Assembly: GCA_032622095.1 (NCBI GenBank)
Contig: CP136062.1
Location: forward strand, 51,291,349-51,355,348
DNA length: 64,000 bases
Origin: Siphonodentalium dalli
Taxonomy: Eukaryota > Mollusca > Scaphopoda > Gadilida > Siphonodentaliidae
Direction: 5' to 3'
A program made the position numbers and the translations under genes. Shown one piece after another: positions 11,285-22,385 of this stretch (position 1 is its first letter; the number at the start of each line of letters is the position of its first letter). The notes below the pieces were generated by a model. The model did no database searches. It saw nothing but the letters and a program-made list of their open reading frames with translations, and was not told where the DNA came from.

Positions 11285-12693
11285 TGTCCCCCGACGTTTC
11301 CGTCGGAGGACTATAGAAATGACCCTCGTCCGTCCGTGCATCCGAGATTGGGTACCTTCATGGTGTAATCAACTCCTCCTACAGTTTTAAATGTAGAGAT
11401 TTGAAACTCTGGGATATTGTTCCTAACATGTTGGTGATTTGCAACATCTATATAGCTAATAAAAAATATCATTTTTTCCATATTTTTGGGGGGTTTTCGA
11501 CTTAGAAAATTTGGAACATTTTTGCCTTTTGGATGAGATTGGGTACCTTCATGGTGTAATCAACTCCTCCTACAGTTTTAAATGTAGAGATTTGAAACTC
11601 TGGGATATTGTTCCTAACATGTTGGTGATTTGCAACATCTATATAGCTAATCAAAAATATAATTTTTTCCATATTTTTGGGGGGTTTTCGACTTAGAAAA
11701 TTTGGAACATTTTTGCCTTTTGGATGAGATTGGGTACCTTCATGGTGTAATCAACTCCTCCTACAGTTTTAAATGTAGAGATTTGAAACTCTGGGATATT
11801 GTTCCTAACATGTTGGTGATTTGCTACATCTATATAGCTAATCAAAAATATAATGTTTTCCATATTTTTGGGGGGTTTTCGACTTAGAAAATTTGGAACA
11901 TTTTTGCCTTTTGGATGAGATTGGGTACCTTCATGGTGTAATCAACTCCTCCTACAGTTTTAAATGTAGAGATTTGAAACTCTGGGATATTGTTCCTAAC
12001 ATGTTGGTGATTTGCAACATCTATATAGCTAATAACAAAATTCATTTTTTCCATATTTTCGGGGGTTTTTCGACTTAGAAAATTTGGAACATTTTTGCCT
12101 TTTGGATGAGATTGGGTACCTTCATGGTGTAATCAACTCCTCCTACAGTTTTAAATCTAGACATTTGAAACTCTGGGATATTGTTCCTAACATGTTGGTG
12201 ATTTGCAACATCTATATAGCTAATAAAAAATATCATTTGTTCCATATTTTCGGGGGTTTTTTGACTTGGAAAATTTGGAACATTTTTGCCTTTTGGATGA
12301 GATTGGGTACCTTCAAGGTGTAATCAACTCCTCCTACAGTTTTAAATGTAGAGATTTTAAACTCTGGGATATTGTTCCTAACATGTTGGTGATTTGCAGC
12401 ATCTATATAGCTAATAAAAAATATCATTTTTTTCCATATTTTTGGGGGGTTTTCGACTTAGAAAATTTTGAACATTTTTGCCTTTTGGATGAGATTGGGT
12501 ACCTTCATGGTGTAATCAACTCCTCCTGCAGTTTTAAATGTAGAGATTTGAAACTCTGGAATATTGTTCCTAACATGTTGGTGATTTGCAACATCTATAT
12601 AGCTAATATTTTTTTATGGAGTTATTAACCCTTTTCGACTTAGAAAATTTCTTTAACAAAGCGGCATCGACTTGCCATGTTGTCGGGGGACAC
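11285..12693. mobile_element. TIR element (TGTCCCCCGAC) carrying a 191-bp array
   Basis: The boundaries are 11-bp inverted repeats, TGTCCCCCGAC at 11285 and GTCGGGGGACA ending at 12693. The left end continues with a small CGACG/CGTCG hairpin and a TCGTCCGTCCGTGCATCC tract. The general plan (CCCCCGA hairpin, TATAG, CCGTCC tract) resembles the element at 56648-57070. Almost all of the interior is the 191-bp tandem array. Confidence 0.6.
11344..12655 (+). repeat. 191-bp tandem repeat, 7 copies
   Basis: Units begin GAGATTGGGTACCTTCATGG at about 11344, 11535, 11726, 11917, 12108, 12299 and 12491. They are 90-99 percent alike by eye. Each unit contains a 61-codon frame by construction; the frame is interrupted between units and has no domain, so I do not call a gene. 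Confidence 0.95.
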
Positions 12694-13332
12694 TGTGGTC
12701 TGCTGATCTTTTATTAATTAAAACAAGGGCTAGTATACATATCGCATATAAACGACTCCGAGGTATACATGTATTCAGTAGATGGCTTTGCGTTGTATGC
12801 CATGCTTTCCAACAGTTATCACCTACATGTGTATGCAACCCTGAGATCTATATTTTAAAACGACACATTCTATTTTTACATCAGCTGGCCGGTATTCCGG
12901 GTTATAGCAGTTTGTGCATTTGCCGTTTTTCAGGCCAACCGGGTTCAAAGGGTTAAACTCAATTTACTTTGAAAAAATACTACAATGGACTGATTCTTTA
13001 TTCTAGCTCGTTTTCAAACCCATAACAGTCATGGCCATGGATAGTACACTCATCCTTAGTTGTACATCAGGGAAGTGTCGATTATATGTGCGCTAACAAA
13101 GCTAATTTTGAAGGAACCAGTCTAATAACGATCGCTAGGCTAATATAAGACAGGATCAATAACCTTTGCGGTTAATCATACACATTGTTTCTTATCTCTG
13201 GTCTCATGTTCCTTCTATATCGTATCATGTTTTATTTCGACATGACTTTTTTCAATCTCCGACAACTGCCCAGTTAGTCCTTCTTAATTCCATGTTAAAT
13301 CCTCCTTCAAATACGATCAACGCATATACTAC
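12694..13332. other. Unassigned stretch
   Basis: No gene or known repeat is seen. Confidence 0.4.
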
Positions 13333-13777
13333 CAGCCCTGCAAGTAGTGTGTCTGTCATTTGCAGAATGAGGTCCCCAGAGGGTGAGTTTTAGTGATGCT
13401 ATCCCGCACAGTGGGTTAGCATCACTGAATTCACCCTCTGGGGTCCTCATTCTGCTTAGGCCTCATCTTCTGGAAAGTATCTATAGTCTCAAATTAACAT
13501 TATTTTTAGTAACTTTTTCCCTTCTGGAAAGTTTCTATATCCCCTAATTTGCAGAAGATAAATTGCATAATTGAGGTGACTAACGGGTGAACATCACTAA
13601 CTTCTACTGAGGAACTTCAATCTTATCCTAGGTCTCCCATATCAGTTGAGGCCTAATCAGAATGAGGTTCCCAGTGGGCGAATTTGGTGATGCTAGCCCA
13701 CCTTGCAGGATAGCATAACTAAATTCACCCTCTGGGGACCTTATTCTGCAAATGACTAGACACTATTTGCAGGCGTG
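13333..13777. mobile_element. HM2 MITE, TAGTGTGTCTG subfamily
   Basis: Ends are CAGCCCTGCAAGTAGTG and the inverted GCAAATAGTG form, flanked by TATACTAC (13325-13332) and TTTACTAC (13778-13785), 7 of 8 identical. Two hairpins of the GAGGTCCCCAGAGGGTGA type flank an AT-rich centre. Confidence 0.83.
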
Positions 13778-13965
13778 TTTACTACGCAGTTTTTTTTTCT
13801 TCATAAGATACACGTTTTATTTTACATGTTTTAATTGGATTGATCTCTTAAAGCTTCTCATCATGTATTAAATTAGGTTCATAACATTTCATTAAATATT
13901 AGCTGTCAGTAAATGTTAGTTCTCCAAGGTCATGTAAACTTCCCTACTCTTTGGATTTGATATGT

Positions 13966-14057
13966 ACATCCACAATCATAGGTCGAAAGGGGGTATACAT
14001 CCACAATCATAGGTCGAAAGGGGGTATACATCCACAATCATAGGTCGAAAGGGGGTA
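13966..14057 (+). repeat. 31-bp tandem repeat, 3 copies
   Basis: Three near-perfect units contain CATCCACAATCATAGGTCG and AAAGGGGGTA. Confidence 0.92.
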
Positions 14058-14097
14058 CACAGCTGGGGCATGGGGCAAATTGCATAGGGAGATACAC

Positions 14098-14146
14098 AGG
14101 GTAGCATCACTAATTTCACCCTCTGGGGACCTCATTCTGCAAATGT
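14098..14146. mobile_element. HM2 right-end fragment
   Basis: Only the right hairpin arm remains (AGCATCACTAATTTCACC, then GGGGACCTCATTCTGCAAAT). Confidence 0.75.
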
Positions 14147-14159
14147 CACTATATCCATG

Positions 14160-14500
14160 CTTTCTCCATATGGGTACCCCTGGACCGTTTCAGTCAAATT
14201 TGGTGTGGTGACTGAGGGTACCCTGGCAGATGTTATATTGGCATTAGTTTTATCCAAATATTGATTGAAAAAAATTTAATTTAATTTAAAATGAAATGTT
14301 TTGCTTTTGTTAAATTGAGCAGGAGTTCAATCCAAAAAAAAATTTATATTAAAAAACAAAAAATGTAAGTTTAAAAAAAAAAATTAATTAAAATGTTTAA
14401 ATGATAAAAATTTGTGCTTCACTCAAAGGGGCCGCAGCTGAATAAAGGCTCTTCCCAAGATCAAAATTGTGCAGGCCCCTCTGAGGCTGAATAAAGGCTC
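14160..14500. other. Low-complexity A/T stretch with CACTCAAAGGGGCCGCAG tail
   Basis: This begins with a GGACCG..TCAG..AAATTTGG segment, continues through poly-A/T tracts and ends in an AAGGGGC..GCTGAATAAA motif. A similar order occurs at about 58760-58950, suggesting an unnamed repeat family. Confidence 0.35.
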
Positions 14501-14534
14501 CCTTCGGTCAGCTAGTCTATCTAAAAACATGACA

Positions 14535-14760
14535 AACTTTAGTCTCTATTCGGAGTACTCTGATTGCTTGTTGATTGATTGGAATGTCACAGGAACCGGC
14601 AGTCTCAAGTCGCACGCACATCCACAAATGGGTATAGACCCATATCCCTGCAGCCACTTGTTGACATGATCTATCAAATAAAGCGAGCACTGTATGACCT
14701 TCATTATATATCTGCTGGACTCTGCCAGTGTCTGGCGGCATTTCCCAGGTGGGAATAGAT
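14535..14760 (+). repeat. Repeat family L
   Basis: Shares segments with 15950-16060, 16675-16760 and 19060-19170: GACATGATCTATC, TGACCTTCATTATATATCTG, GGACTCTGCCAGTGTC and TTTCCCAGGTGGGAAT. The parts are scattered and diverged. Class unknown. Confidence 0.5.
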
Positions 14761-14776
14761 CCTTATGCAGAAAGTA

Positions 14777-15395
14777 CAGTAATGCCCGAATTATATAACC
14801 CTTTAACCCTTTATCCAACAGAAGGGCCCTGTGCCAATGCATTCTCTTATATATGCGAGTCGACCATAGGTCGCCTCGCATATATAAGAGAATGCATTGG
14901 CTTAACACATTAAAAATTATAAAATTGTTAAAGAATGTAAGAAAAAATGGTAAAAAGTGTTAAAAAAAGATTTTTTTTAGGCCAATGCATTCTCTTATAT
15001 ATGTGAGGCGACCTATGGTCGACTCGCATATATAAGAGGATGCATTGGCACAGGGCATAACTGTAACTATCACAATGTGGTCAAGGAGCCGGTTCCAATG
15101 ATATCCATATTTGTATGGTTCTATTGAGACAGACCGAAGATATTTAAGGCTGTTGAAGCTTTATTTGGCCGGTTTTGGCCGGTTTGTTGGGTAAAGGGTT
15201 AACCACAGCAGAATTATGGGAAATTTTTCAGGAATTAATCGGAAATATGGCTTGTTGCCATTCATCAGAAAGCTCTCGCCGAGAGCTTTCCGATGAATGG
15301 CAGCACAATGGCAGCAAGCCATATTTCTGACTAAATCCTGAAAAATTTCCCATAACTCTTCTGTGGTTTCGGGGTGGATTATTTAGGACATTATT
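14777..15395. mobile_element. FB1 copy split by a nested PB element
   Basis: The left tip (CAGTAATGCCC, TA-flanked) runs to TTAA at 14803-14806. The rest of the element resumes at 15199 with TTAACCACAGCAGAATTATG and continues through both arms to about 15395, where the end is degraded. The PB element at 14807-15198 fills the gap. Confidence 0.8.
14807..15198 (+). mobile_element. PB element (TTAA MITE) nested in FB1
   Basis: This 392-bp element starts CCCTTTATCCAACAG and ends GTTTGTTGGGTAAAGGG, with TTAA at 14803-14806 and 15199-15202. It contains two hairpins built on GCCAATGCATTCTCTTATAT, separated by a 100-bp A/T-rich spacer, then the conserved CAAGGAGCCGGTTCCAATG and GGCCGGTTTTGGCCGG segments. 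No coding capacity. Confidence 0.9.
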
Positions 15396-15412
15396 TTATC
15401 ATAATAGTTGAT

Positions 15413-15927
15413 TAGATCATGCGCTATGAATATCTACTATGGCTGACGACCGCAGAGATCATATTCCACCAGTACAAAACCTGGGAACTTTTTTAATTTT
15501 TGACAGGGAACCTTATAAAGTTGAAAATATAACACAGGGAATGTATTTTGTAGTTGTTATCTGTTCCTTAATAATGTACTTCACTGCAGGTGAATGTCCC
15601 AACTTAAGTGAATTTGTGAGTGATTTTACTTTGCATCGCTTACAGTTATGGGATTTCTCCTGGGTAATTAGTTCAATGTTTATTGCGATATCGGCTTGCA
15701 CAAGTCGCAGAAAAGCATGCAATTTTTAGTTGGGACATTCACCTACAGTGAATTACATGTACATTATTAAAGAACAGATAAGATAATAACTAAGAAATAT
15801 ATTCCCCGCAATATTGTTTCGACTTAATATGGTCCCCTGTCAGAACTTCAAAAAGTTCCAAGGTTTTGTATTGGTGGAATATGATCTCTACGGGCGTTAG
15901 CCATAGCAGTTATTCATGACATGATCT
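15413..15927. mobile_element. Foldback element F, copy 1
   Basis: Long inverted arms, about 140 bp each, start TAGATCATG and include GATCATATTCCACCAGTAC and its complement. The central part has a second inverted pair (AATGTACTTCACTG). Copies are at 26647-27142 and 38344-39016. A 96-codon frame at 15439-15729 lies in the palindrome and is not conserved as coding between copies. Long arms with about 9-bp imperfect flanking repeats are Mutator-like or foldback-like; this is inference. Confidence 0.8.
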
Positions 15928-15949
15928 AAATAGTCAACATGATCTATCC

Positions 15950-16060
15950 AACATTCATGACAAGCTTGGATCTCTATTTGGATTAAACTGTCCTGTTGAT
16001 TGTTTGGAACTTGACAGAAATGGCCAGTCACCCATGGCTATCCAGAGGGTGAGTTCATTG
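15950..16060 (+). repeat. Repeat family L fragment
   Basis: Matches the start of 14535-14760 (TCTCTATT.GGA, TTGATTG.TTGGAA.TTGACAG). Diverged. Confidence 0.4.
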
Positions 16061-16271
16061 ATGAATACAATGGGCGTGCTAAATACAGGGGTGACACCAG
16101 GGGAGTGGTCAGGGTGGCTGTATAGCCCCCCCCCCCCTCTATCGGGGAGAGTTAGCTCTCCTGTCGGGGTGATCTGCAATGGTTAGCCCGGTAGCTATAG
16201 CCCCCCTGTCAGGGGATCGTAGCCCTTGCGTCGAGGAAATCCTGGCGCCACCCCTGGTTAAATAGCTCACA

Positions 16272-16653
16272 CAAGTCTTGAAATAGTGTGTCTGAAGTTT
16301 GCAGAATGAGGTTCCCAGAGGGTGAATTTATTGATGCTATCCCACACAGCGGGCTAGCATCAATAAATTCACCCTCCAGGAACCTGATTCTGCTTTGGCC
16401 TCATCTTCTGGGAAGTATCTATAGTCTCAAATTAACATTGTTTTCAGTTACATGTTCTCTTCTCTTCAGTTTCTATATCCCCTAATTTGCAGAAGATAAA
16501 ATGCATTAATGACATGACTGATGGGCAAACATCACCTATGAGCAGAATGAGGTTCCCATAGGGTGAATTTGGTGACACTAGCTTGCTGTGTGGGGCAGCA
16601 TCACTAAATTCACCCTCTGGGGACTTCATTCTGCAAATGACAGACACACTAAT
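16272..16653. mobile_element. HM2 MITE, GAAATAGTGTGTC subfamily
   Basis: Left end CAAGTCTTGAAATAGTGTG, right end ACACACTAATTCCAGACTT. The two hairpins are intact, and the interior keeps the GCCTCATCTTCTGG..AGTTTCTATATCCCC order. No clear 8-bp duplication at this copy. Confidence 0.78.
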
Positions 16654-16674
16654 TCCAGACTTCGCTCTACAGTA

Positions 16675-16760
16675 AACAGACACATAGACCCTCATGCGTG
16701 TGACCACTGCATGACCTTCTATATCCATCTGCAGGACTCGGCCAATTGTATTTCCTGTCC
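16675..16760 (+). repeat. Repeat family L fragment
   Basis: Shares ACTGCATGACCTTCTATATCC and GGACTCGGCCA with 14535-14760. Confidence 0.45.
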
Positions 16761-16851
16761 ACCACATGTGGCATAGGGATTACAATGGTTATAGGTGGTC
16801 CTCTGCAGTGTGGTTAATGGACCCTTATTCCCGAGGCCATTGGTTGACATG

Positions 16852-16956
16852 CAGGGTCCGCCCTGGATCGAAGTTTACTTTTGCCAAATAATTTGCCAAA
16901 TGAAAATATTTTTTGCCAAATTCTTTAGAATTTGGCAAGTGGCAGCGCGAACCCTG
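16852..16956. mobile_element. 105-bp hAT-type MITE
   Basis: Ends are CAGGGTCCGCCCTGG and the inverted form CAGCGCGAACCCTG, flanked by a perfect 8-bp duplication TTGACATG (16844-16851 and 16957-16964). CAGGG termini with an 8-bp duplication are typical of hAT transposons. The interior repeats TTTGCCAAAT. Confidence 0.88.
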
Positions 16957-17092
16957 TTGACATGATCTATTCAACATAATGATATAGATATAGATAGATA
17001 AGTTTATTGACAAACAAGTCACCTTCACAGGTAGAGTAATTTGGATAAACAGACAAACAAATAGATAGACAGAACATATGAGAAAGTATTAA

Positions 17093-17484
17093 CCCTTTAC
17101 CCAACAAACCGGCCAAAACCGGCCAAATAAAGCTTCAACAGCCTAAAATATCTTCGGTCTGTCTCAATAGAACCATACAAATATGGATATCATTGGAACC
17201 GGCTCCTTGACCACATTGTGATAGTTACAGTCATGCCCTGTGCCAATGCATTCTCTTATATATGCGAGTCGACCATAGGTCGCCTCGCATTTATAAGAGA
17301 ATGCATTGGCCTAAAAAAAATCTTTTTTTAACACTTTTTACCATTTTTTCTTACATTCTTTAACAATTTTATAATTTTTAATGTGTTAAGCCAATGCATT
17401 CTCTTATATATGCGAGGCGACCTATGGTCGACTCGCATATATAAGAGAATGCATTGGCACAGGGCCCTTCTGTTGGGTAAAGGG
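17093..17484 (-). mobile_element. PB element, 392 bp
   Basis: TTAA at 17089-17092 and 17485-17488, ends CCCTTTACCCAACAAACC and CAGAAGGGCCC-type. This is the opposite orientation of 14807-15198 and is nearly identical to it, including both hairpins and the TTTTTTAACACTTTTTACC spacer. Confidence 0.92.
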
Positions 17485-17488
17485 TTAA

Positions 17489-18250
17489 GTGATTGATGTT
17501 GATTGGTGAAATAAAGTGATACAACTTGCTTAATGTTCACGTCTAACAGTCATCAGATATAGGATAAGGTATTAATGGACCTAATTGGTACTACCCAATC
17601 ATATCATAAGTTATAACATGCCAATCAGCCCTCGACCAATGGAAGTTATCTAATGAGGTCCGGTGACCGACCTTTATTTACTGTAAAGATCTTTAAGTCA
17701 TGGCCTGTTCTATCAACAAGCTTAGGGGCTGGAATGGATTCTGACAAGTTACATTGGCATTTGCTCTGTCGGCAAATGCCTGCAGTTACTATCCTGAACA
17801 TGGCAAATTAAGTACCCCCACCTTCACCAACACAATGAACAAATGTAATCAACGACAGTCGACAGACTGTTTTGCAGCGCAGACAACAACTAACCGATAT
17901 TTACAGTAACTAAAGGTCAGTAACCGGACCTCATTGAATAACTTACATTTGTCTTAAGTGCTGTTTTTGATATAATAAATTCGGCTCGGAATGTCTGGAA
18001 TAAATAAATCTGATATGTAGAAATAATGCACAATAGAGTAGAAGTGGAGTGTGCTCTTTAGTTAATCCACGATTAACACAAAAGTAAATTGAAATGTCAC
18101 GATTCGGCATAAATGCAATTCGTTGAATAATCTGGGTGAAATACCGACCATGGGGTATTGATTGATATTCACCGGACCATGTTTGTAAGACTGATGACAC
18201 ATTTAATTGGTAACAGAAACTCATCACTGATTGTAAGTTTCTCCGGCTGA
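17489..18250. other. Unassigned stretch
   Basis: No gene or known repeat is seen. Confidence 0.45.
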
Positions 18251-18257
18251 TTGGGTG

Positions 18258-18382
18258 TCATAAATATGTTATAAGCACAGCGTCTGATTTATAAGTGAAA
18301 TAAACACCACGCACGCCCTCTGGGCACTTGTGATCTTTATTTCACTTATAAATCAGATGCCGTGCTTATAACGTATATTTAC
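18258..18382. repeat. Foldback hairpin
   Basis: Left arm ATGTTATAAGCACAGCGTCTGATTTATAAG pairs with an almost perfect inverted copy at about 18336-18378, leaving a loop of about 40 bp that includes CACGCACGCCCTCTGGGCAC. Confidence 0.85.
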
Positions 18383-18845
18383 ATGAAAGAGGAAATTGTA
18401 TGTGATCGCGTAAGTGATATCAGGCTTAAATACTGAGTGACTGCATGATATTAGGCTTAAATACTGAGTGACTTATTGGACTTGAAGATTAAGGGCCTAT
18501 CTAGCCAGTGACTTAATATAAAAATGCTATAATATAAAATTCTACAACATGTGTTATAGGTATCTTGTGGAAAAAGAATGATGCAATATGAGTATAAGCT
18601 TAAAATTGAGGTACCAGTGAATGTTGCCCAAGATTCATATAACACAATTGAAGTATCTGTAAATAAATATAATATACTATAAAATAAAACATATCTACCA
18701 CTTTCCTACTAATAATGAAGGGCATGTGCATATCTTTTATTTATTTGGGGACCAAGAGGATTCTGAATGAGATTAGAAATTAATGATTTGTTGTATTTAT
18801 AGTTAGCGAGGTATCATGAGCACCACATGTACATGACCTTCGGTA
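18383..18845. other. Unassigned stretch with a small duplication
   Basis: A 33-bp unit with AGGCTTAAATACTGAGTGACT is duplicated at about 18421-18472. Nothing else is recognised. Confidence 0.5.
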
Positions 18846-18847
18846 TA

Positions 18848-18991
18848 CAGTAATTTAGTTGGATTTAGTCGGAAATATGGCTTGTTGCCATTCATCGGAA
18901 AGCTCTCAACAAGCCATATTTCTGACTAAATCCTGAAAAGTTACCAATAATTCTGCTGTGTTTAAGGAGTCGATTATTTAGGGCATTACTG
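18848..18991. mobile_element. FB1 copy with left arm deletion
   Basis: The TA-flanked left tip CAGTAAT joins directly to GGATTTAGTCGG, so about 50 bp of the left arm is missing; the right arm runs to GGGCATTACTG. Confidence 0.82.
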
Positions 18992-19059
18992 AACATCTAC
19001 AGTACTCAGCCAATGTCCTGCTTACATTGTTGACCAGACAGGAATTAAATACATGAATT

Positions 19060-19170
19060 CTCTGGTCGACATGATGTATTCAATTCGACAAATATACACG
19101 ACCTTCAACATCCATCTATAGGACTCCATCAATGTCCGGTGATATTTCCCAGGTGGGAATTTCCTGTCTG
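19060..19170 (+). repeat. Repeat family L fragment
   Basis: Shares GACATGATGTATTCAA, CGACCTTCAACATCCATCT and TTTCCCAGGTGGGAAT with 14535-14760. Confidence 0.5.
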
Positions 19171-19335
19171 TCTGGATGGTAATTGATAATTCCCGCTTAT
19201 TTTTTATTGTCCAAGGGACCTGCACAATGCCGTATAAGGATATACTAAATGGTGCCAGTCAAAATGACATTCACAAATTGAATCAGGCCTGTCATGTTCA
19301 AACTGGATCTGTCACATCATTACTGATTCAGTTCA

Positions 19336-20082
19336 GTTGCTGAATTCAGTTCAGTTATACCCAGCTTTTTGTAATTTTCAGTTGGGTACCCAGCTTTTAT
19401 AAAATTTACCTTTGAGTACCAAGTTATATGAAATCTCACACAGAACATGTTTTAGTTAGTGAATGCCATCAGTTGTTTTCGAAATGAATCTGTTAAATTT
19501 GTGAATACTTTCATGTTTATGTTTATATATATATATTCGTCACGATGTTTGAAAATAATAGTGAAGAAGAATTGTAGGCATAGGTCCTGCAGACTGCTTT
19601 CATATAAAGCTGGGTACCCAAATGTAAATTTATAAAAAGCTGGATACCCAAATGTAAATTTATAAAAAGCTGGATACCCAAATGTAAATTTATAAAAAGC
19701 TGGGTACCCAAATGTAAATTTATTAAAAGCTGGATACCCAAATGTAAATTTATAAAAAGCTGGGTACCCAAATGTAAATTTATTAAAAGCTGGATACCCA
19801 AATGTAAATTTATAAAAAGCTGGGTACCCAAATGTAAGTTTATAAAAAGCTGGGTACCCAAATGTAAATTTATAAAAAGCTGGATACCCAAATGTAAATT
19901 TATAAAAAGCTGGATACCCAAATGTAAGTTTATAAAAAGCTGGGTACCCAAATATAAATTTATAAAAAGCTGGATACCCAAATGTAAATTTATAAAAAGC
20001 TGGATACCCAAATGTAAGTTTATAAAAAGCTGGGTACCCGACTGAAAATAAAAAAAAGCTTGGTACCCAACTGAACAAAATG
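19336..20082. repeat. 30-bp tandem array flanked by inverted partial units
   Basis: The main array (about 19607-20040) has about 14 units of 30 bp with GCTGGGTACCCAAATGTAAA or the GGATACCC variant. The left flank (19336-19425) carries inverted partial units: ATACCCAGCTTTTTG, then GGGTACCCAGCTTTTATA. The right flank ends AAGCTTGGTACCCAACTGAAC. The whole looks like a TIR element whose subterminal unit expanded. Long minus-strand frames across it are repeat artefacts. Confidence 0.9.
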
Positions 20083-20165
20083 GGGTGACAGTGACCATTT
20101 CAGCATTACTGATCGACTGCTGTGGCTTTGGGCATAATTGGTGTATTATGTCAACATAAGCCATC

Positions 20166-20547
20166 CAAGTCTGAGTTTTGTGTGCCTGTCATTTGCAGAA
20201 TGAGGTCCCCAGAGGGTGAATTTAGTGACGCTAGCGGGCTAGCATCACCAATTTTACCCTGTGGGGACTTCATTCTGCATGGGAAACATAGACTCAGATT
20301 GAAGTTCCCAAATGGTGAATATTGTGATGTACTCCCATTGGGAAACTCGATTATGCAAATCTATGTGAAAAAGTTTCTATAGAAATTTGATAGTAAAGAA
20401 ACTTTCCAGAGAAGATGAGGCCTAAGCAGAATGAGGTCGCCAGAGGGTAAATTTAGTGATGCTAGCCCCCTATGCGGGATATCATCACTAAATCCCCCCT
20501 CTGAGGACCTCATTCTGCAAATGACAGGCACACTAATCTCAGACTTG
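20166..20547. mobile_element. HM2 MITE with perfect 8-bp duplication
   Basis: The 382-bp copy has ends CAAGTCTGAGTTTTGTG and CTCAGACTTG. The flanks AAGCCATC at 20158-20165 and 20548-20555 are identical. Two hairpins (GAGGTCCCCAGAGGGTGAAT type) surround the conserved centre with GAAGTTCCCAAATGGTGAAT and TGCAAATC. Confidence 0.92.
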
Positions 20548-20837
20548 AAGCCATCCAACGATGACGAACCTTAGATTAAATCCTGTTGAGTGCAGATTTG
20601 TGATATACGCAAAGGGGAGTTTGTTAGCTGCATTCCGGGGGTCGGTTTCTATGTGCAGCGCTAGCGGAGTGATTTCCCACTGAAATTAAATCACTGAATG
20701 GTCTTTCCTCCACTTATAAAAAACTGTCAACATTGTGATATGGCCCAGTTGCTGAAATAGCAATAAACCGCCCCCCCCCCCCCAAAAAAAATGAACCATA
20801 AAAAAGTGAGACTGCAAGAATTGTTCAGTATTTAATA

Positions 20838-21050
20838 ACGCTATCCCTCATTGCAGCTAGCATCACCAAATTCTCCCTCTGGGAACCTCATTCTGCTGAG
20901 GCCTTAAATGCTATGGGAGACCAAGGATCAGATTGAAGTTCCACAGATAAAGCTTAAGCAGAATTAGGTCCTCTAGAGGGGGAATAGATGTATGCTAGCC
21001 CAATTATTCCCTCTGGGGACCTCATTCTGCAAATGACTGCTATTCAAGCC
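20838..21050. mobile_element. HM2 remnant
   Basis: A truncated copy: the left hairpin is damaged, the centre with CTATGGGAGACC and GAAGTTCC is shortened, and the right hairpin GAATTAGGTCCTCTAGAGGG is diverged. No clear ends. Confidence 0.75.
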
Positions 21051-21076
21051 TTTCTTGCAACCATTGGAATATTTAA

Positions 21077-21445
21077 AGTGATATGAAACACTCCGATATG
21101 TTGATCAAATTGAAATGTAGAATACTCTTGCCCAAAGCAGTTACGAATATAAATCCAAATTTACAACACACACCATCATTCTTATATATCAATTAAATTC
21201 AATGACTTTCGATTGCGAAATCATTTGCATTGGTTTATCATTGTTTGTTGCGTGACTTGCGTCCCGAATTGAGATTTAAATATTTACAATTGCGCATTGT
21301 TTAGGCAATGTTTTCTATCGAGTGGTACGGTCGATTTGTTTGAGATTTTCGGTGATGTTAGTAGAATGCTACATTCCTCCAGTTGGCACAGCGCCAGAGT
21401 ACTGATTTATCAGTTTCATGCCCCAAACAAGTCCATAATATGTCT
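21077..21445 (+). mobile_element. Element D, copy 2
   Basis: TTAA at 21073-21076 and 21446-21449. Starts AGTGATATGAAACACTCC and ends CATAATATGTCT, collinear with 7440-7806 over its whole length with many point differences. Confidence 0.87.
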
Positions 21446-21449
21446 TTAA

Positions 21450-22140
21450 AATTGGAGACCCTGTTTCAAAAGATGGCTTGATTTGGGTTCCATCAGAAGA
21501 TTTGAATGTGAATAGAGATTTCCCCTTGGCTTGTAATTCAGTCGCCATTTAGTTCAGGTATGAAATTCGGTCATCAATCCGCTAATTATTAAGAGTCTGT
21601 CACAATTCATTATATTCATTATAGAAAATACTAAAGTGATATAAAAATCCCTACAAGCAAATTGGTCTTCGAAAAAAATCTAATTATTTTCACAAGGAAC
21701 CTTAATTGCGTGGATTGATTGATATATATGATTCCCTTCCTCTCAATTCAGGTTCATTAATCTAGACTTTCTATTCTTTTTTCTGCGATAATTGTTTGAT
21801 TTCTTTGTGAAATTCTCGCTTTTGTTGTTTATGAATTAAATCTATTTAAGGGGAGATAAGTGGATATTGAGGTTCGTTGAAGTGTATTTAGTGAATCGAC
21901 GACATCAGTGATCAATATCAGACGTTATAAGTGTACTGTTGTTAGAGAGGGAAATTATCCTTATATAAGCACTTTAGTGATTTGAGTGTTGCACATATGT
22001 CAGTCTGGATTGCCGTCAGTGTCATCAAGGCGATAAAAATATACAGTATGCATCTTTATCTGTTGGCTAGGTGCATTCTTTTATATGATCAGTCGATAGC
22101 TACACGATATAGGACTGTCTTCATTGAAACCCGTGATATT
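21450..22140. other. Unassigned AT-rich stretch
   Basis: No gene or known repeat is seen. Confidence 0.45.
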
Positions 22141-22142
22141 TC

Positions 22143-22206
22143 CACTGAATAACTGAAAAATTTCCAGTGTCAAGCTGTGAATAACTGAAAAATTTCCAGT
22201 GTCAAG
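22143..22206 (+). repeat. Short tandem duplication
   Basis: GAATAACTGAAAAATTTCCA followed by GTGTCAAGC occurs twice in a row. Confidence 0.88.
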
Positions 22207-22254
22207 CGGACATTTTCTATATCATCTCTCCAGTATTTAAAATCAGCCATTTAT

Positions 22255-22336
22255 TGTAATAATATTGGTAATGATATTGGTAATACTATTGGTAATGATA
22301 TTATATTGGTAATAATATTGGTAATAATATTGGTAG
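22255..22336 (+). repeat. Simple repeat (TAATATTGG)n
   Basis: Irregular 12- to 15-bp units of the GGTAATAATATT / GGTAATGATATT type. Confidence 0.9.
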
Positions 22337-22385
22337 ATCTAGAGGGACAATAACATTATTCCTGAATATAGTGGAACCAAAACAA

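Noticed and set aside
14546-14908. Frames containing SQCILLYMRGDLWSTRIYKRMH-like peptides (also at 36915, 44723, 49317)
   Set aside because: They are translations of the shared TTAA-element hairpin.
15439-15729. A 96-residue gene in element F
   Set aside because: Not preserved as an open frame in the two other F copies; lies in palindromic arms.
19452-20164. Minus-strand proteins of about 210 residues
   Set aside because: Two overlapping frames are open for the same reason: a 30-bp repeat unit divisible by 3.
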